From Flagellimonas eckloniae (GTDB lineage Bacteria; Bacteroidota; Bacteroidia; Flavobacteriales; Flavobacteriaceae), in contig NZ_LCTZ01000002.1 in the NCBI RefSeq assembly GCF_001413955.1, forward strand, positions 1,598,501-1,662,500: DNA of 64,000 nucleotides, given 5' to 3'. Each line of letters opens with the position of its first letter. Within the stretch, counting starts at the first letter, position 1. The notes under the pieces were generated by a model. It had not been told where the DNA came from, made no database searches, and worked only from the letters and a program-made list of their open reading frames with translations. Below are positions 39,369 through 47,841 of the stretch, piece after piece. The position numbers and the translations under genes were made by a program.

Positions 39369-40538
39369 CTACTTACTAGGGGGTCTGTAATCTTTTTTAT
39401 CAATTACTATTTTGGCTATGATTTCCTTTAAGATTTCAGAAGTCCCACCTCCTATTGGACCAAGCCTACTATCCCGAAACATACGGGCCATTGGGTAATC
39501 TTCCATATAACCATAACCTCCTAAAAATTGAAGACAGTTATAAATAACTTCATCGGCCATCTTGGTCGACTTCAGTTTTGAAATAGTAGCTTCTCGAACC
39601 ACATACTCTCCCCTTTCCATTTTAGATACCACCGCATAGTTATATTGTTTGCACAAATCCATATCGGCGTGCAAGTCTACAAAACGATGGCGTAAGGCTT
39701 GATATTGATCTATGGACTTGCCAAAAGCTGCTCTCTCCGACATATATTGAATTGCATAATCCAAAGCCCATTCTGCCCTTGCATGGGCATTAATACCCAT
39801 GACCAAACGTTCCAATGCGAAAGCTTCCATAATAAAAGTAAATCCTTTTCCTTCTTCACCCATCAAGTTTGAAGCGGGAACCTCAACATTGTCAAACGCC
39901 AATTCTGCGGTATCCGAAGCCCGCCAACCCAATTTATTTAGTTTATTAGCAGAAACACCAGAACTTTCCAAGTCTACAATGAATAGACTTATACCCTTGT
40001 TTCCAACAGTTGGGTCAGTTTTGGCAGCTAAAATGATATAGTCTCCATAGACCCCATTTGTTATAAAGGTTTTGGAACCATTAATTATGTACGAATCGCC
40101 TTTTCGAGTTGCCGTGGTTCTCATACCTGCAACATCACTTCCGCCAAAAGGCTCAGTAACGCCCAAACACCCTATTTTATCACCGAGTACGCTAGGAATT
40201 AGATATGCCTTCTTTTGAGCCTCATTGCCATTCTTATTTAAATGGGTCATTGCCAAATACACATGCGCCCAAATAGCAGCAGCAAAACCACCTGAATTTA
40301 TCTTTTGTAATTCTTCAAGTAAAATTACCGTATAAAAAAGATCAAGTCCCAGGCCTTCCTCTGTTTCTGGCGTTGCCAGTCCAAAGTAGCCCATGTCTCC
40401 AAATCTTTTCCAAATAAATCGATCTATAGTACCGGTTTCTTCCCATTTTTCTATGTGTGGGACCACTTCTTTTTGTAAAAATTCTTTTAGGCTATGCCTA
40501 AAAAGTTGATGTTCTTCAGTGAAGTACATACTGTTCAT
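39369..40538 (-). CDS. Acyl-CoA dehydrogenase
   Basis: 389 residues, standard length for the family. It has the N-terminal helical domain (EEHQLFRHSLKEFLQKEVVPHIEKWEE), the FAD/substrate beta-domain (GCLGVTEPFGGSDVAGMRTTATRKGDSYIINGSKTFITNG), and the C-terminal helical domain with LQFLGGYGYMEDYPMARMFRDSRLGPIGGGTSEILKEIIA. The catalytic Glu is not at the medium-chain position; isovaleryl or long-chain types place it elsewhere, and the substrate class is left open. It lies 10 bp downstream of the helix-hairpin-helix gene. Confidence 0.95.
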   Translation of the reverse strand: MNSMYFTEEHQLFRHSLKEFLQKEVVPHIEKWEETGTIDRFIWKRFGDMGYFGLATPETEEGLGLDLFYTVILLEELQKINSGGFAAAIWAHVYLAMTHLNKNGNEAQKKAYLIPSVLGDKIGCLGVTEPFGGSDVAGMRTTATRKGDSYIINGSKTFITNGVYGDYIILAAKTDPTVGNKGISLFIVDLESSGVSANKLNKLGWRASDTAELAFDNVEVPASNLMGEEGKGFTFIMEAFALERLVMGINAHARAEWALDYAIQYMSERAAFGKSIDQYQALRHRFVDLHADMDLCKQYNYAVVSKMERGEYVVREATISKLKSTKMADEVIYNCLQFLGGYGYMEDYPMARMFRDSRLGPIGGGTSEILKEIIAKIVIDKKDYRPPSK

Positions 40539-40548
40539 GGCTATTTTT

Positions 40549-41415
40549 TTAAAGTGACAAATATAGGACTATTCTATCTAGTTTATTAGACGGGAAACCC
40601 TCGATAGAAGTCAACTCATCAAAGGAATTAATTCTTCCTTTTAACTCCCTATATTCTAATATTTTGATAGCGACCGAATGCGAAATATAGACTAGTTCTG
40701 ATATTTCAGAAGCGGTTGATTTATTAACGTTAATCTTTTTGATTTTTGGCACATTGACTACGCTGAATTTTTTTAACGTTCTATCAACCACTTCGGAATC
40801 CAACCCATAGACATCGTACAATTGTTCGTTGACTAAAAATCCTCCCAATCTATCCCTGAACTTTACGATGCGAACGGAAAGTTTATCCCCTATCCCATTT
40901 ATAGTCTTCAACTCATCAGCTGTTGCTAGATTTAAATCCCTGATTTCTTTTGCCTTTTTTTCTTCCGATTTGTTGTTCGAAATACTCTTAGTAAATCTCG
41001 TTTTCTTCTTTTGGGTCCATTCTGGAAATTTGAAATAGGGAGAAATGACATTTAAAAGTGAATCAGAAACTTTGGTTACATCTTGAAACTCTTCTATAGA
41101 ATTCACAAAATTTTCTTGTTTTCTGAAGACAAATAACCGCTCCAATTCCATTGGAGACATGCCCAATGTATAACCTTTGTAATCGGATATAAAATTTGGA
41201 TTAAAGGGATATAGTTTTATGGAATCTTTTTGGAGGATATTATTTTTAAGACTATCCACCATGCTTTGTTCCTGAGCATTGACACTTAACTTTGCATAGC
41301 CATCATTGGGTTGCGACTTAATTAGAAAATACAGGCCTTGTAAGATGACAATAAGAAGCAGTAAAAAGAAAATCCCATTCCGTTCTTGTTTATTGAACTT
41401 GAAATGGGATTTCAT
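40549..41415 (-). CDS. ComEA-like helix-hairpin-helix protein with N-terminal membrane anchor
   Basis: 288 residues. A membrane segment spans 14-34 (NGIFFLLLLIVILQGLYFLI). Three helix-hairpin-helix-like units follow: residues about 80-110 (FISDYKGYTLGMSPMELERLF), about 165-200 (DLNLATADELKTINGIGDKLSVRIVKFRDRLGGF) and about 240-285 (INVNKSTASEISELVYISHSVAIKILEYRE). HhH repeats bind DNA non-specifically; periplasmic ComEA has that role in DNA uptake, but function here is inferred only. It lies between the AGCS symporter gene (16 bp) and the acyl-CoA dehydrogenase gene. Confidence 0.88.
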   Translation of the reverse strand: MKSHFKFNKQERNGIFFLLLLIVILQGLYFLIKSQPNDGYAKLSVNAQEQSMVDSLKNNILQKDSIKLYPFNPNFISDYKGYTLGMSPMELERLFVFRKQENFVNSIEEFQDVTKVSDSLLNVISPYFKFPEWTQKKKTRFTKSISNNKSEEKKAKEIRDLNLATADELKTINGIGDKLSVRIVKFRDRLGGFLVNEQLYDVYGLDSEVVDRTLKKFSVVNVPKIKKINVNKSTASEISELVYISHSVAIKILEYRELKGRINSFDELTSIEGFPSNKLDRIVLYLSL

Positions 41416-41431
41416 TATTTTATTACTTTAT

Positions 41432-43039
41432 TTATTTGGAAGCCTTAATTGCCTCTAGATATCTATTCAGTTGTTTCTTCACCACAGGGAACAAGAAAAA
41501 TAACCCTACCATATTAGGGAATATCATGGCAAAGATCATTGCATCGGAAAATGCCCATATTGACCCCATACTTGCCGCAGCACCAATAATTACGAAGGTT
41601 AAGAAAAGTAATTTATAGACCAAGTCAGCCCTCTTGCCACGTCCGAATAAAAATTTCCAGGACTGAAGGCCATAATAGGACCATGAAATCATAGTTGATA
41701 CCGCAAATAGAACTACGGCTATGGTCAAAAAGACATTGGAATATGGAATATATTCTGCAAATGCCTTTGAAGTAATTCCGGCACCTTCATACGCCATTCC
41801 ATCAATCAGTACAACTCCGGAGCCATCACCACCATATTCAAATACACCTCCAAAATTAAATATCACAATTACCAACGCAGTCATTGTACAAATAACCACA
41901 GTATCAATAAATGGCTCTAAAAGGGCCACTAAACCTTCAGATGCGGAATATTTTGTTTTAACGGCAGAGTGCGCAATGGAAGCCGAACCTGCCCCTGCTT
42001 CGTTAGAAAACGCAGCACGCCTAAAACCAACTAGCAAAACACCTATTAAACTACCAACGCCAATTGCAGTCGGCTTAAATGCTTCGGTTATAATCAATGA
42101 AAAAGCATCATCAATCAAAGGAAAGTTGCTAAATATAATATAGAGACAGGCAACAATGTACAGAACTGCCATAAACGGAACAACTTTTTCTGTAACAGAT
42201 GCGATTCTCTTAATTCCACCTATGATTATGATACCTACCAATATCGCCAAGACCAAACCAATAATGGTACCTGCCATGGTGCTTTCCCACCCAAAAAGTT
42301 CTTTTACAACAATAGTAGCTTGGTTGGACTGGGCCGCATTTCCACCTCCAAAAGATCCTCCTATACAGAAAATTGCAAATAATGCTGCCGCAATTTTGCC
42401 AAGTGTTGCAAAACCTTTTTCCTTAAGTCCTTTACTTATATAGTACATTGGTCCGCCATAAACAGTACCATCTTCTCCTACATCTCTATATTGCACCCCT
42501 AAAGTACATTCCACGAACTTGGTTGACATCCCTATCAATCCACAAATTATCATCCAAAAAGTGGCGCCGGGTCCACCTAATGCAATGGCCAGGGCTACAC
42601 CTGCAATATTTCCATTTCCAACAGTTCCGGAAACCGCTGTGGCCAAAGCTTGAAAGTGGCTTACCTCACCTTCCTGACTCTCGTCTCTAATAGTATCCGG
42701 CAAATCGCCATCAACAATATTTACTTCCGCTTTTTCCACTCCATGTCCCTCAGGTGATTCAAGCTCATCATATTTACCCCGTACAACATTTATTGCAGTT
42801 CCAAAATGTCTAATATTGGGAAAACCAAAATAAATTGTAAAGAACAAAGCACTTCCTACCAACAAAATCAAAACGAAGGGAGTTCCGAAAATTTCAAAGA
42901 AAATTACTGTGTTAAAAAAATCGGAAACAGGAGCAAAAGCTTGATCAATTTTTTCATCTAAACCTACTTCAGTAGTTTCTTGGGAAAAAGAGAATATAGG
43001 AATCAACATTGAGAAAATCGCAAGAAGTCTATACTTCAT
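41432..43039 (-). CDS. Alanine/glycine:cation (AGCS) symporter
   Basis: 535 residues with about ten membrane segments. An N-terminal signal-like segment (MKYRLLAIFSMLIPIFSFSQ) and a periplasmic stretch precede the first transport helix. Family motifs are visible: GTVGNGNIAGVALAIALGGPGATFWM, KFVECTLGVQYRD, GGPMYYISKGL, and FRRAAFSNEAGAGSASIAHSAVKT. AGCS proteins take up alanine or glycine with Na+ or H+. The transported amino acid cannot be read from sequence alone. Confidence 0.94.
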   Translation of the reverse strand: MKYRLLAIFSMLIPIFSFSQETTEVGLDEKIDQAFAPVSDFFNTVIFFEIFGTPFVLILLVGSALFFTIYFGFPNIRHFGTAINVVRGKYDELESPEGHGVEKAEVNIVDGDLPDTIRDESQEGEVSHFQALATAVSGTVGNGNIAGVALAIALGGPGATFWMIICGLIGMSTKFVECTLGVQYRDVGEDGTVYGGPMYYISKGLKEKGFATLGKIAAALFAIFCIGGSFGGGNAAQSNQATIVVKELFGWESTMAGTIIGLVLAILVGIIIIGGIKRIASVTEKVVPFMAVLYIVACLYIIFSNFPLIDDAFSLIITEAFKPTAIGVGSLIGVLLVGFRRAAFSNEAGAGSASIAHSAVKTKYSASEGLVALLEPFIDTVVICTMTALVIVIFNFGGVFEYGGDGSGVVLIDGMAYEGAGITSKAFAEYIPYSNVFLTIAVVLFAVSTMISWSYYGLQSWKFLFGRGKRADLVYKLLFLTFVIIGAAASMGSIWAFSDAMIFAMIFPNMVGLFFLFPVVKKQLNRYLEAIKASK

Positions 43040-43125
43040 AATATGTTATTTGGTTGTTTTAATTTGATGTATAGCGGACAATATCCTAAAAAAATTCAAC
43101 GCAATCAAATTTAAAAGTTATAAAT

Positions 43126-44133
43126 CTAACCTATCTGGAACATTTGGTTAAGTTTTTTAATCTGCTCAGGTCTGCCCAAAACAATCACTTTTCCCTTAGG
43201 TTGCAATACCAAATCTGCTTCAGGATTAATTATATAATTTCCATCTGGCTCTATATAACCTATTATGGTACAACCCGTTTTCTGTCTTAAATCTAAATCC
43301 CTTAATGAATTACAATCCATTTGATCCGTAAAGTCTTCTATCTCCACTTCCTCCAAATTGGTCGTATTTTCACCTTCAACAGATAATTTATTAATAAAGG
43401 TTACCAAATCTGGCATTACCACCAAAGAGGCCATATAGTCACCACCTATTTTATCAGGCATGATTACTTTGTTTGCACCCGCAAATTCAAGTTTTTTCTG
43501 GCTGGTTATTTGAGACGCCCGGCTAATTATAAAAAGTTTGCTATTTAGTTGCCTGGCAGAAAGGACTATAAATAGATTTACGGCATCATCTGGGACAGCG
43601 GCTATCAAATATTGTGCTTTTTCAACACCTGCCTCAATAAGAACTTCATCTTCATTAACATCGCCTTCAACAAAAAGCACCTCGTCCTCGTAGCGTTCAA
43701 TCACTTCTTTGCTCTTTTCAATAACTACAAACGATTTATTGTACGCCTTCAATTTTTCCGCAGCTTGTTGTCCATTTCTTCCATATCCACAAACCACTAC
43801 ATGATTTGTTAAGCTTTTGATTTTGTTTTTCACTCTTTTCTTTTTTAGTATTTGAAGTGAATTTCTTCCTAATAAATATTCTGTTATTACCGATAAGGCG
43901 AAACCAAAAATAAAAACACTTGTAACAATTAAAAATACGGTAAAAATTTTAGCACTTGGGTCCAGTGGTCTTACTTCAGAAAACCCAACTGTAGTAACCG
44001 TAATAATGGTCATATAGATGGCCTCAATCCATGTAAAGCCTGAAATAAATTTATATCCTATTACACCAAATAAGAGTACCAACAACATTAAACTTATTGC
44101 CCATACTATTTTTGATCGTAAAAGTCTTATCAT
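43126..44133 (-). CDS. Two-helix potassium channel with TrkA/RCK domain, atypical filter
   Basis: 335 residues. Two membrane helices (about 9-28 and 65-90) flank a pore loop, WIEAIYMTIITVTTVGFSEV. A Rossmann RCK domain follows from about 112 (VVCGYGRNGQQAAEKL) with the acidic end of strand 2 (VVIEKSKEVIERYEDE), then a TrkA-C-like domain. The filter reads T47-T48-V49-G50-F51-S52-E53 in place of TVGYGD. It overlaps no neighbour but lies 2 bp after the PspC gene, so they are one operon. A K+ (or less selective cation) channel gated by a nucleotide is inferred. Confidence 0.9.
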   Translation of the reverse strand: MIRLLRSKIVWAISLMLLVLLFGVIGYKFISGFTWIEAIYMTIITVTTVGFSEVRPLDPSAKIFTVFLIVTSVFIFGFALSVITEYLLGRNSLQILKKKRVKNKIKSLTNHVVVCGYGRNGQQAAEKLKAYNKSFVVIEKSKEVIERYEDEVLFVEGDVNEDEVLIEAGVEKAQYLIAAVPDDAVNLFIVLSARQLNSKLFIISRASQITSQKKLEFAGANKVIMPDKIGGDYMASLVVMPDLVTFINKLSVEGENTTNLEEVEIEDFTDQMDCNSLRDLDLRQKTGCTIIGYIEPDGNYIINPEADLVLQPKGKVIVLGRPEQIKKLNQMFQIG

Positions 44134-44135
44134 AA

Positions 44136-44363
44136 TTAAAGGTCAAATACTGAAGTTCTTTTGGTGTAGACCAAATCTTTGATCTTTAACCAAAATGCAA
44201 TAAAAAGGTATAGGGCAAAACCAAAGCCCAGGGTAGCAAAAGTTAAATATATAAAGGTTGTACGTACAACCCTGGCACGTATCCCCAACCTTTCGGCAAT
44301 GCGCCCGCAGACCTCGAATCCCCTTTTTTGAAAATAATAGAGTGTATTGTAGAACAAACTCAT
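44136..44363 (-). CDS. Small PspC-domain membrane protein
   Basis: 75 residues. The PspC core is recognisable (GFEVCGRIAERLGIRARVVRTTFIYLTFATLGFGFALYLFIAFWLK) with one membrane segment at about 37-58. The short N-terminus and missing leucine-zipper-like extension make it a minimal PspC-like protein. In other bacteria PspC senses envelope stress, but small stand-alone members are uncharacterised. It is tightly coupled to the channel gene (2 bp) and the DUF2851 gene (8 bp). Confidence 0.86.
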   Translation of the reverse strand: MSLFYNTLYYFQKRGFEVCGRIAERLGIRARVVRTTFIYLTFATLGFGFALYLFIAFWLKIKDLVYTKRTSVFDL

Positions 44364-44371
44364 ATTTAAAA

Positions 44372-45652
44372 TTATGTATTTCTATTCAATAAATGTGTAC
44401 CCAAAGCACATTGAAGACATTTATTTTTTGAGCAATAATTAGTATACAACTGTATTTTGGCTTGGCTTTCCATAGCATTTTTAGTTGTAGACCCAAGTGT
44501 TTCAAAACCATTGACAATAGAATTTGCCTCTTTTTTTATCTGCGTTATCATCAAAATTATATCATCGTTCCAATCTTGTCCAAGATGTTTGGCATAACAA
44601 AATTTGATGGGAACAATGGTATTGATAATCAATAAATCCATAAAGGCCCTGGACATCTTCTTTTTACTTCTTTTGGAAATCTTTCCAAAGGTAAAATGAT
44701 CATCCCAATATGGACTGGTCTTTGTTTCAAAAATTGTATAAATGTCTTCAAGCTCAGTCACAACCATTAAACTAGTAAATAGATTCTGCTCTTTTGCGTA
44801 TAAATTAGCCAATTGGGATATCCTAATGGTAGGGAAATTAGCAGGCCGAAGACCAAAGAACTCAGGTTTGTTTCTGGTGGATTTCAATTCAAATTTTTTA
44901 CTTAGATAACCATATTCTTTTCTAAGTTGAAGGTAGTATTGATCTTTACATTCTTCGCTTTCAAGTAATCCAAAATACCCAAACAATAAACTCTCCAATT
45001 GAGTTAAGTCGGAAGCAGTTTTGCGGATTATTGAAAAATCTAACTGCAAGGCTTTATCTAAAAAGAACGCTCCATTTACTTTTGAACCAAAATTCTTCGT
45101 CAACATGGTGAAAAGAACACCTTCCCAATCATTGTTTGATTTTTTCAACAATTCAAAGATGAGACCAGACTTCTGTTCCAACCTTTCAATATATAATCGA
45201 AGTAGCCAATTTTCAACCAAAAAAGAATCGAAGGACTTAAAATCCTTTTCACAATTTATAAAACTTGACTTGGCATGCTTAAATAATCCATTATACTTTT
45301 TTAAGAGTTCTGGCGAAACATACTCTTTTAATTCTAGTGTTGGAATTATGGTGTTGTCTTTTCTAAATACCTCTATGTCATCTTCCCAGACAACATGCAG
45401 TATTACGTTAGTATAGTTATCATCTATCTCATGATGATGTACGTACCAATCTGAAGATTTAAGGTGCATTTCCACATTGCCCGCCCAAAGCTGACCCTCA
45501 ACCTCAACCAAAGCATTAAAGAAATCTGGACCCGCTTTACGGTTTAGCGCACCTGGACTTTTAATAACTATTTTTTGGGAGGTTGTTGTGGTGAGTGGTT
45601 TTCCTTGAAGCTTGCCGCACCTCCAAATAAAATGGAGTAGGTCTTCCCTCAT
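44372..45652 (-). CDS. DUF2851 family protein
   Basis: 426 residues, soluble, no signal peptide. The N-terminal segment MREDLLHFIWRCGKLQGKPLTTT and AGPDFFNALVEVEGQLWAGNVEMHLKSSDWYVHHHEIDDNYTNVILHVVWEDD mark the family, which is widespread in Bacteroidota. The biochemical function is not established. The C-terminal Cys cluster (YCSKNKCLQCALGTHLL) could bind a metal. It heads the PspC/channel group and follows the DinB gene by 21 bp. Confidence 0.9.
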   Translation of the reverse strand: MREDLLHFIWRCGKLQGKPLTTTTSQKIVIKSPGALNRKAGPDFFNALVEVEGQLWAGNVEMHLKSSDWYVHHHEIDDNYTNVILHVVWEDDIEVFRKDNTIIPTLELKEYVSPELLKKYNGLFKHAKSSFINCEKDFKSFDSFLVENWLLRLYIERLEQKSGLIFELLKKSNNDWEGVLFTMLTKNFGSKVNGAFFLDKALQLDFSIIRKTASDLTQLESLLFGYFGLLESEECKDQYYLQLRKEYGYLSKKFELKSTRNKPEFFGLRPANFPTIRISQLANLYAKEQNLFTSLMVVTELEDIYTIFETKTSPYWDDHFTFGKISKRSKKKMSRAFMDLLIINTIVPIKFCYAKHLGQDWNDDIILMITQIKKEANSIVNGFETLGSTTKNAMESQAKIQLYTNYCSKNKCLQCALGTHLLNRNT

Positions 45653-45664
45653 TCAGCTAAAATA

Positions 45665-45685
45665 GGAAAATGATCACCATTTTCC
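45665..45685 (-). other. Stem-loop over the DinB stop codon
   Basis: GGAAAATG (45665-45672) and CATTTTCC (45678-45685) form a perfect 8-bp stem around a 5-nt loop that spans the DinB-gene stop. It may modulate expression of the downstream DUF2851 gene. No function is proven. Confidence 0.4.
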
Positions 45686-46183
45686 GGCATAGGTTAGACC
45701 ATCACTGGAATTATGTTTTAAGTAACTGTGTTTTATAGCATTTATTTGACGAATATGGTGATAATCATGGGCTAGCCAATTGGTAAGAAATGAGAGTGCT
45801 GAAATCTTCCCCAACTCGGGATGGTCTATTGCACTATCCCATAAAGGATTAATCAATTTTCTCAGCCATAGAATAGAATCATTTCTTTCTGTTGTAAATT
45901 GTTTAAGTGCAACTCCAAAGTCCTGCTCCAAATAACCCCTTTCCGCAGGCCAGTTCTGTGGGTGAATCGGAATCAACGGTTTGGCTGGGGTCTCAAGACT
46001 ATGCTTTACCCTTGTCCTAAAATCTTCTTTTTCCTCGTCAACCAAATGGCAAACAATTTCAAGAATGCACCAATCCGTTGGTTTTGATTTCCAGATAATC
46101 AAATCTGAAGATAAATTCTCCAACATTTCATTAAAAACCTTTGGATTCCGGCTTAGTTCATTGATGATTTCTTCTACGCCCAT
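45674..46183 (-). CDS. DinB-family metal-dependent hydrolase-like protein
   Basis: 169 residues. A four-helix bundle with the typical three-His metal site: one His in EIVCHLVDEEKED, and HDYHHIRQINAIKH near the C-terminus. The fold is seen in bacillithiol or mycothiol transferases and many uncharacterised proteins. It sits 3 bp downstream of the rhodanese gene. A stem-loop (45665-45685) overlaps its stop codon. Substrate unknown. Confidence 0.88.
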   Translation of the reverse strand: MGVEEIINELSRNPKVFNEMLENLSSDLIIWKSKPTDWCILEIVCHLVDEEKEDFRTRVKHSLETPAKPLIPIHPQNWPAERGYLEQDFGVALKQFTTERNDSILWLRKLINPLWDSAIDHPELGKISALSFLTNWLAHDYHHIRQINAIKHSYLKHNSSDGLTYAGKW

Positions 46184-46186
46184 AAC

Positions 46187-46498
46187 CTATTCGGCCACTT
46201 CGCCTTCCCAGTTCATAAAGCCCCCTTCAAGGTTGTACGCATTTTCAATACCCACGCTGTTCATAATGGCGCAGGCCTGCCCGCTTCTATTCCCTGATCT
46301 GCAGTATACGTAGTAATTCTTGGACTTGTCCAACTTTTCAATTTCATTAAGAAACTCTTGACCCAAGTAAATATCAATATTGGTAGCTCCTGGAATATAT
46401 CCTTCTTCTATTTCATCTGGAGTACGAACATCCAAAATAAAAGCATTAGTGTCACCTTCCAGTTGACTTTCCCATTCTTCTTGTGATAAATCTGACAT
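46187..46498 (-). CDS. Rhodanese-like domain protein
   Basis: 103 residues from the ATG of MSDLSQEEWESQL. The frame extends 14 codons upstream to 46540, but that part overlaps the terminator of the preceding gene. The fold (FILDVRTPDEIEEGYIPGATNIDI, then YYVYCRSGNRSGQACAIM, GFMNWEGE) has the active-site loop CRSGNRS with catalytic Cys. Single-domain rhodaneses transfer sulfur or act as carriers; the acceptor is not apparent. Confidence 0.92.
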   Translation of the reverse strand: MSDLSQEEWESQLEGDTNAFILDVRTPDEIEEGYIPGATNIDIYLGQEFLNEIEKLDKSKNYYVYCRSGNRSGQACAIMNSVGIENAYNLEGGFMNWEGEVAE

Positions 46499-46525
46499 TT
46501 TTAAAAGTTTAAGTTCTGCAAAAAT

Positions 46526-46554
46526 AAAAATCCGGAGCATTACCCCGGATTTTT
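46526..46554 (-). terminator. Intrinsic terminator after the thioredoxin-fold gene
   Basis: AAAAATCCGG (46526-46535) pairs with CCGGATTTTT (46545-46554) around a 9-nt loop. It lies 19 bp past the stop of the gene ending at 46573 and can work in both directions. Confidence 0.85.
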
Positions 46555-46572
46555 ATTAGTTTATTCTTTTAA

Positions 46573-47190
46573 TTAGACTTTGATAGTGCAACCTATTGCC
46601 TTGGTAGTTGCTAATTTGATTTCTTTTCCAGCAAGCATTGCATCCACTGCATTTTCAACAAATTTTTCCTCAACTTTAGATGCATCCTGGTAGTTATCAT
46701 CAATTGCTCCTATGTATTTTACAACATTCCCGGATGCGGTCTTTTCCAATAAATAAATATGGGGAGTTCGGGTAGCACCGTACTGTGGATAAACCTTCTG
46801 TCCCTCATCCAATAAATAGGGGAAGGTGAATCCCTTTTCAGATGCCCTTTTCTTCATAGCCTCAAAACTGTCTCCAGGTTTTGCGGATGGATTGTTCGGA
46901 TTGATTGCGATTACAGGAACCCCTAGCTTCTTGTATTTTTTATCAAGACCAATAATCCTATCCTCATAAGCCACTGCATATGGACATGTGTTACAGGTAA
47001 AAATGACCAAAAAACCTTTGGCATCCTTATAATCTGAAAGCGAAACCATGGAACCATCAATATTTTTCAAAGAGAAATCCGTAGCTATATCCCCTATGCC
47101 ATATCCGGCATCCTCAACGACCGTTTTTTCTGAAAAAGCACCCATTGAGAGCACCAATGCAAGCAAACCAATAATTTTAAGTGTTTTCAT
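46573..47190 (-). CDS. Secreted thioredoxin-fold redoxin (AhpC/TSA type)
   Basis: 205 residues with a signal peptide (MKTLKIIGLLALVLSMGAFS). The peroxiredoxin/thioredoxin-like fold has FTCNTCPYAVAYEDR (a CxxC pair), and a cis-Pro loop TRTPHIYLL. Insertions match the thioredoxin-family redoxins of Bacteroidota that lack a defined partner. Likely a periplasmic thiol-disulfide protein. Its neighbour at 47196, 5 bp upstream in the transcript, is a TlpA-like lipoprotein, so the two form an operon for envelope redox chemistry. Confidence 0.9.
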   Translation of the reverse strand: MKTLKIIGLLALVLSMGAFSEKTVVEDAGYGIGDIATDFSLKNIDGSMVSLSDYKDAKGFLVIFTCNTCPYAVAYEDRIIGLDKKYKKLGVPVIAINPNNPSAKPGDSFEAMKKRASEKGFTFPYLLDEGQKVYPQYGATRTPHIYLLEKTASGNVVKYIGAIDDNYQDASKVEEKFVENAVDAMLAGKEIKLATTKAIGCTIKV

Positions 47191-47195
47191 CTTGT

Positions 47196-47747
47196 TTATT
47201 TTAAAAATTTATTCAATTCTGTATTTAATTCTTCGTAAGTAAATCCTTGTTCGTAAAAGCCTCGGGAATCTTTATTATAAATTAAGGTTGCTGGAATTCC
47301 GCCACCCCATTCTTCCGCAACTTTAGGAATCCAATCATTCTGCTTAGGGTCATCAAGAATAACCACTTTGGATTTTAGGCCTTTCTTCTCAACAAAAGGT
47401 TCCAATCTTGACTTCCACATGGAAGGCATATCCAAACTCACTAGAATAACCTCAACATTGTTGTCTTTTTGTTCTGCGCCCACTTGTTCAAAATAAGGAA
47501 GTTCTTCTATGCACGGCTTGCACCAGGTTGCCCAAAAATTAACAATATAGGTTTTGTCATCATCCTTGTGAAGCAAGGATTCAAAACCTTCAAAATTGTA
47601 TACTGGAAAACTTACTTCAGGACTTTCAGAACCAATAGCACTTTCTGCCAATACCGCCGTATCTTCTTCTGTGGCTTTTTTTTCTTTTGAACCACAACCC
47701 ACCATTAAAAAAATTGATAATGAAACAATTAGGATAAAACGTGGCAT
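47196..47747 (-). CDS. TlpA-like thiol-disulfide oxidoreductase lipoprotein
   Basis: 183 residues. A lipoprotein signal with lipobox VGC (MPRFILIVSLSIFLMVGCGS) is followed by a thioredoxin domain with active site NFWATWCKPCIEELP (WCxPC) and a cis-Pro region GGGIPATLIYN. TlpA and ResA proteins reduce disulfides in the periplasm, for example during cytochrome c maturation. The target is not indicated. It is 5 bp from the downstream redoxin gene. Confidence 0.93.
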   Translation of the reverse strand: MPRFILIVSLSIFLMVGCGSKEKKATEEDTAVLAESAIGSESPEVSFPVYNFEGFESLLHKDDDKTYIVNFWATWCKPCIEELPYFEQVGAEQKDNNVEVILVSLDMPSMWKSRLEPFVEKKGLKSKVVILDDPKQNDWIPKVAEEWGGGIPATLIYNKDSRGFYEQGFTYEELNTELNKFLK

Positions 47748-47841
47748 GGTATATATTTTAAGTACTAAAAATAATCAATGTGTAAACACTCATTTTTGTT
47801 TTTAACAAAAATTTATTGCTCTTTACTACGGATTACTTTTT

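Noticed and set aside
46499..46540. Upstream 14-codon extension of the rhodanese gene
   Set aside because: It runs into the intrinsic terminator of the preceding gene (46526-46554) and is not part of the domain.
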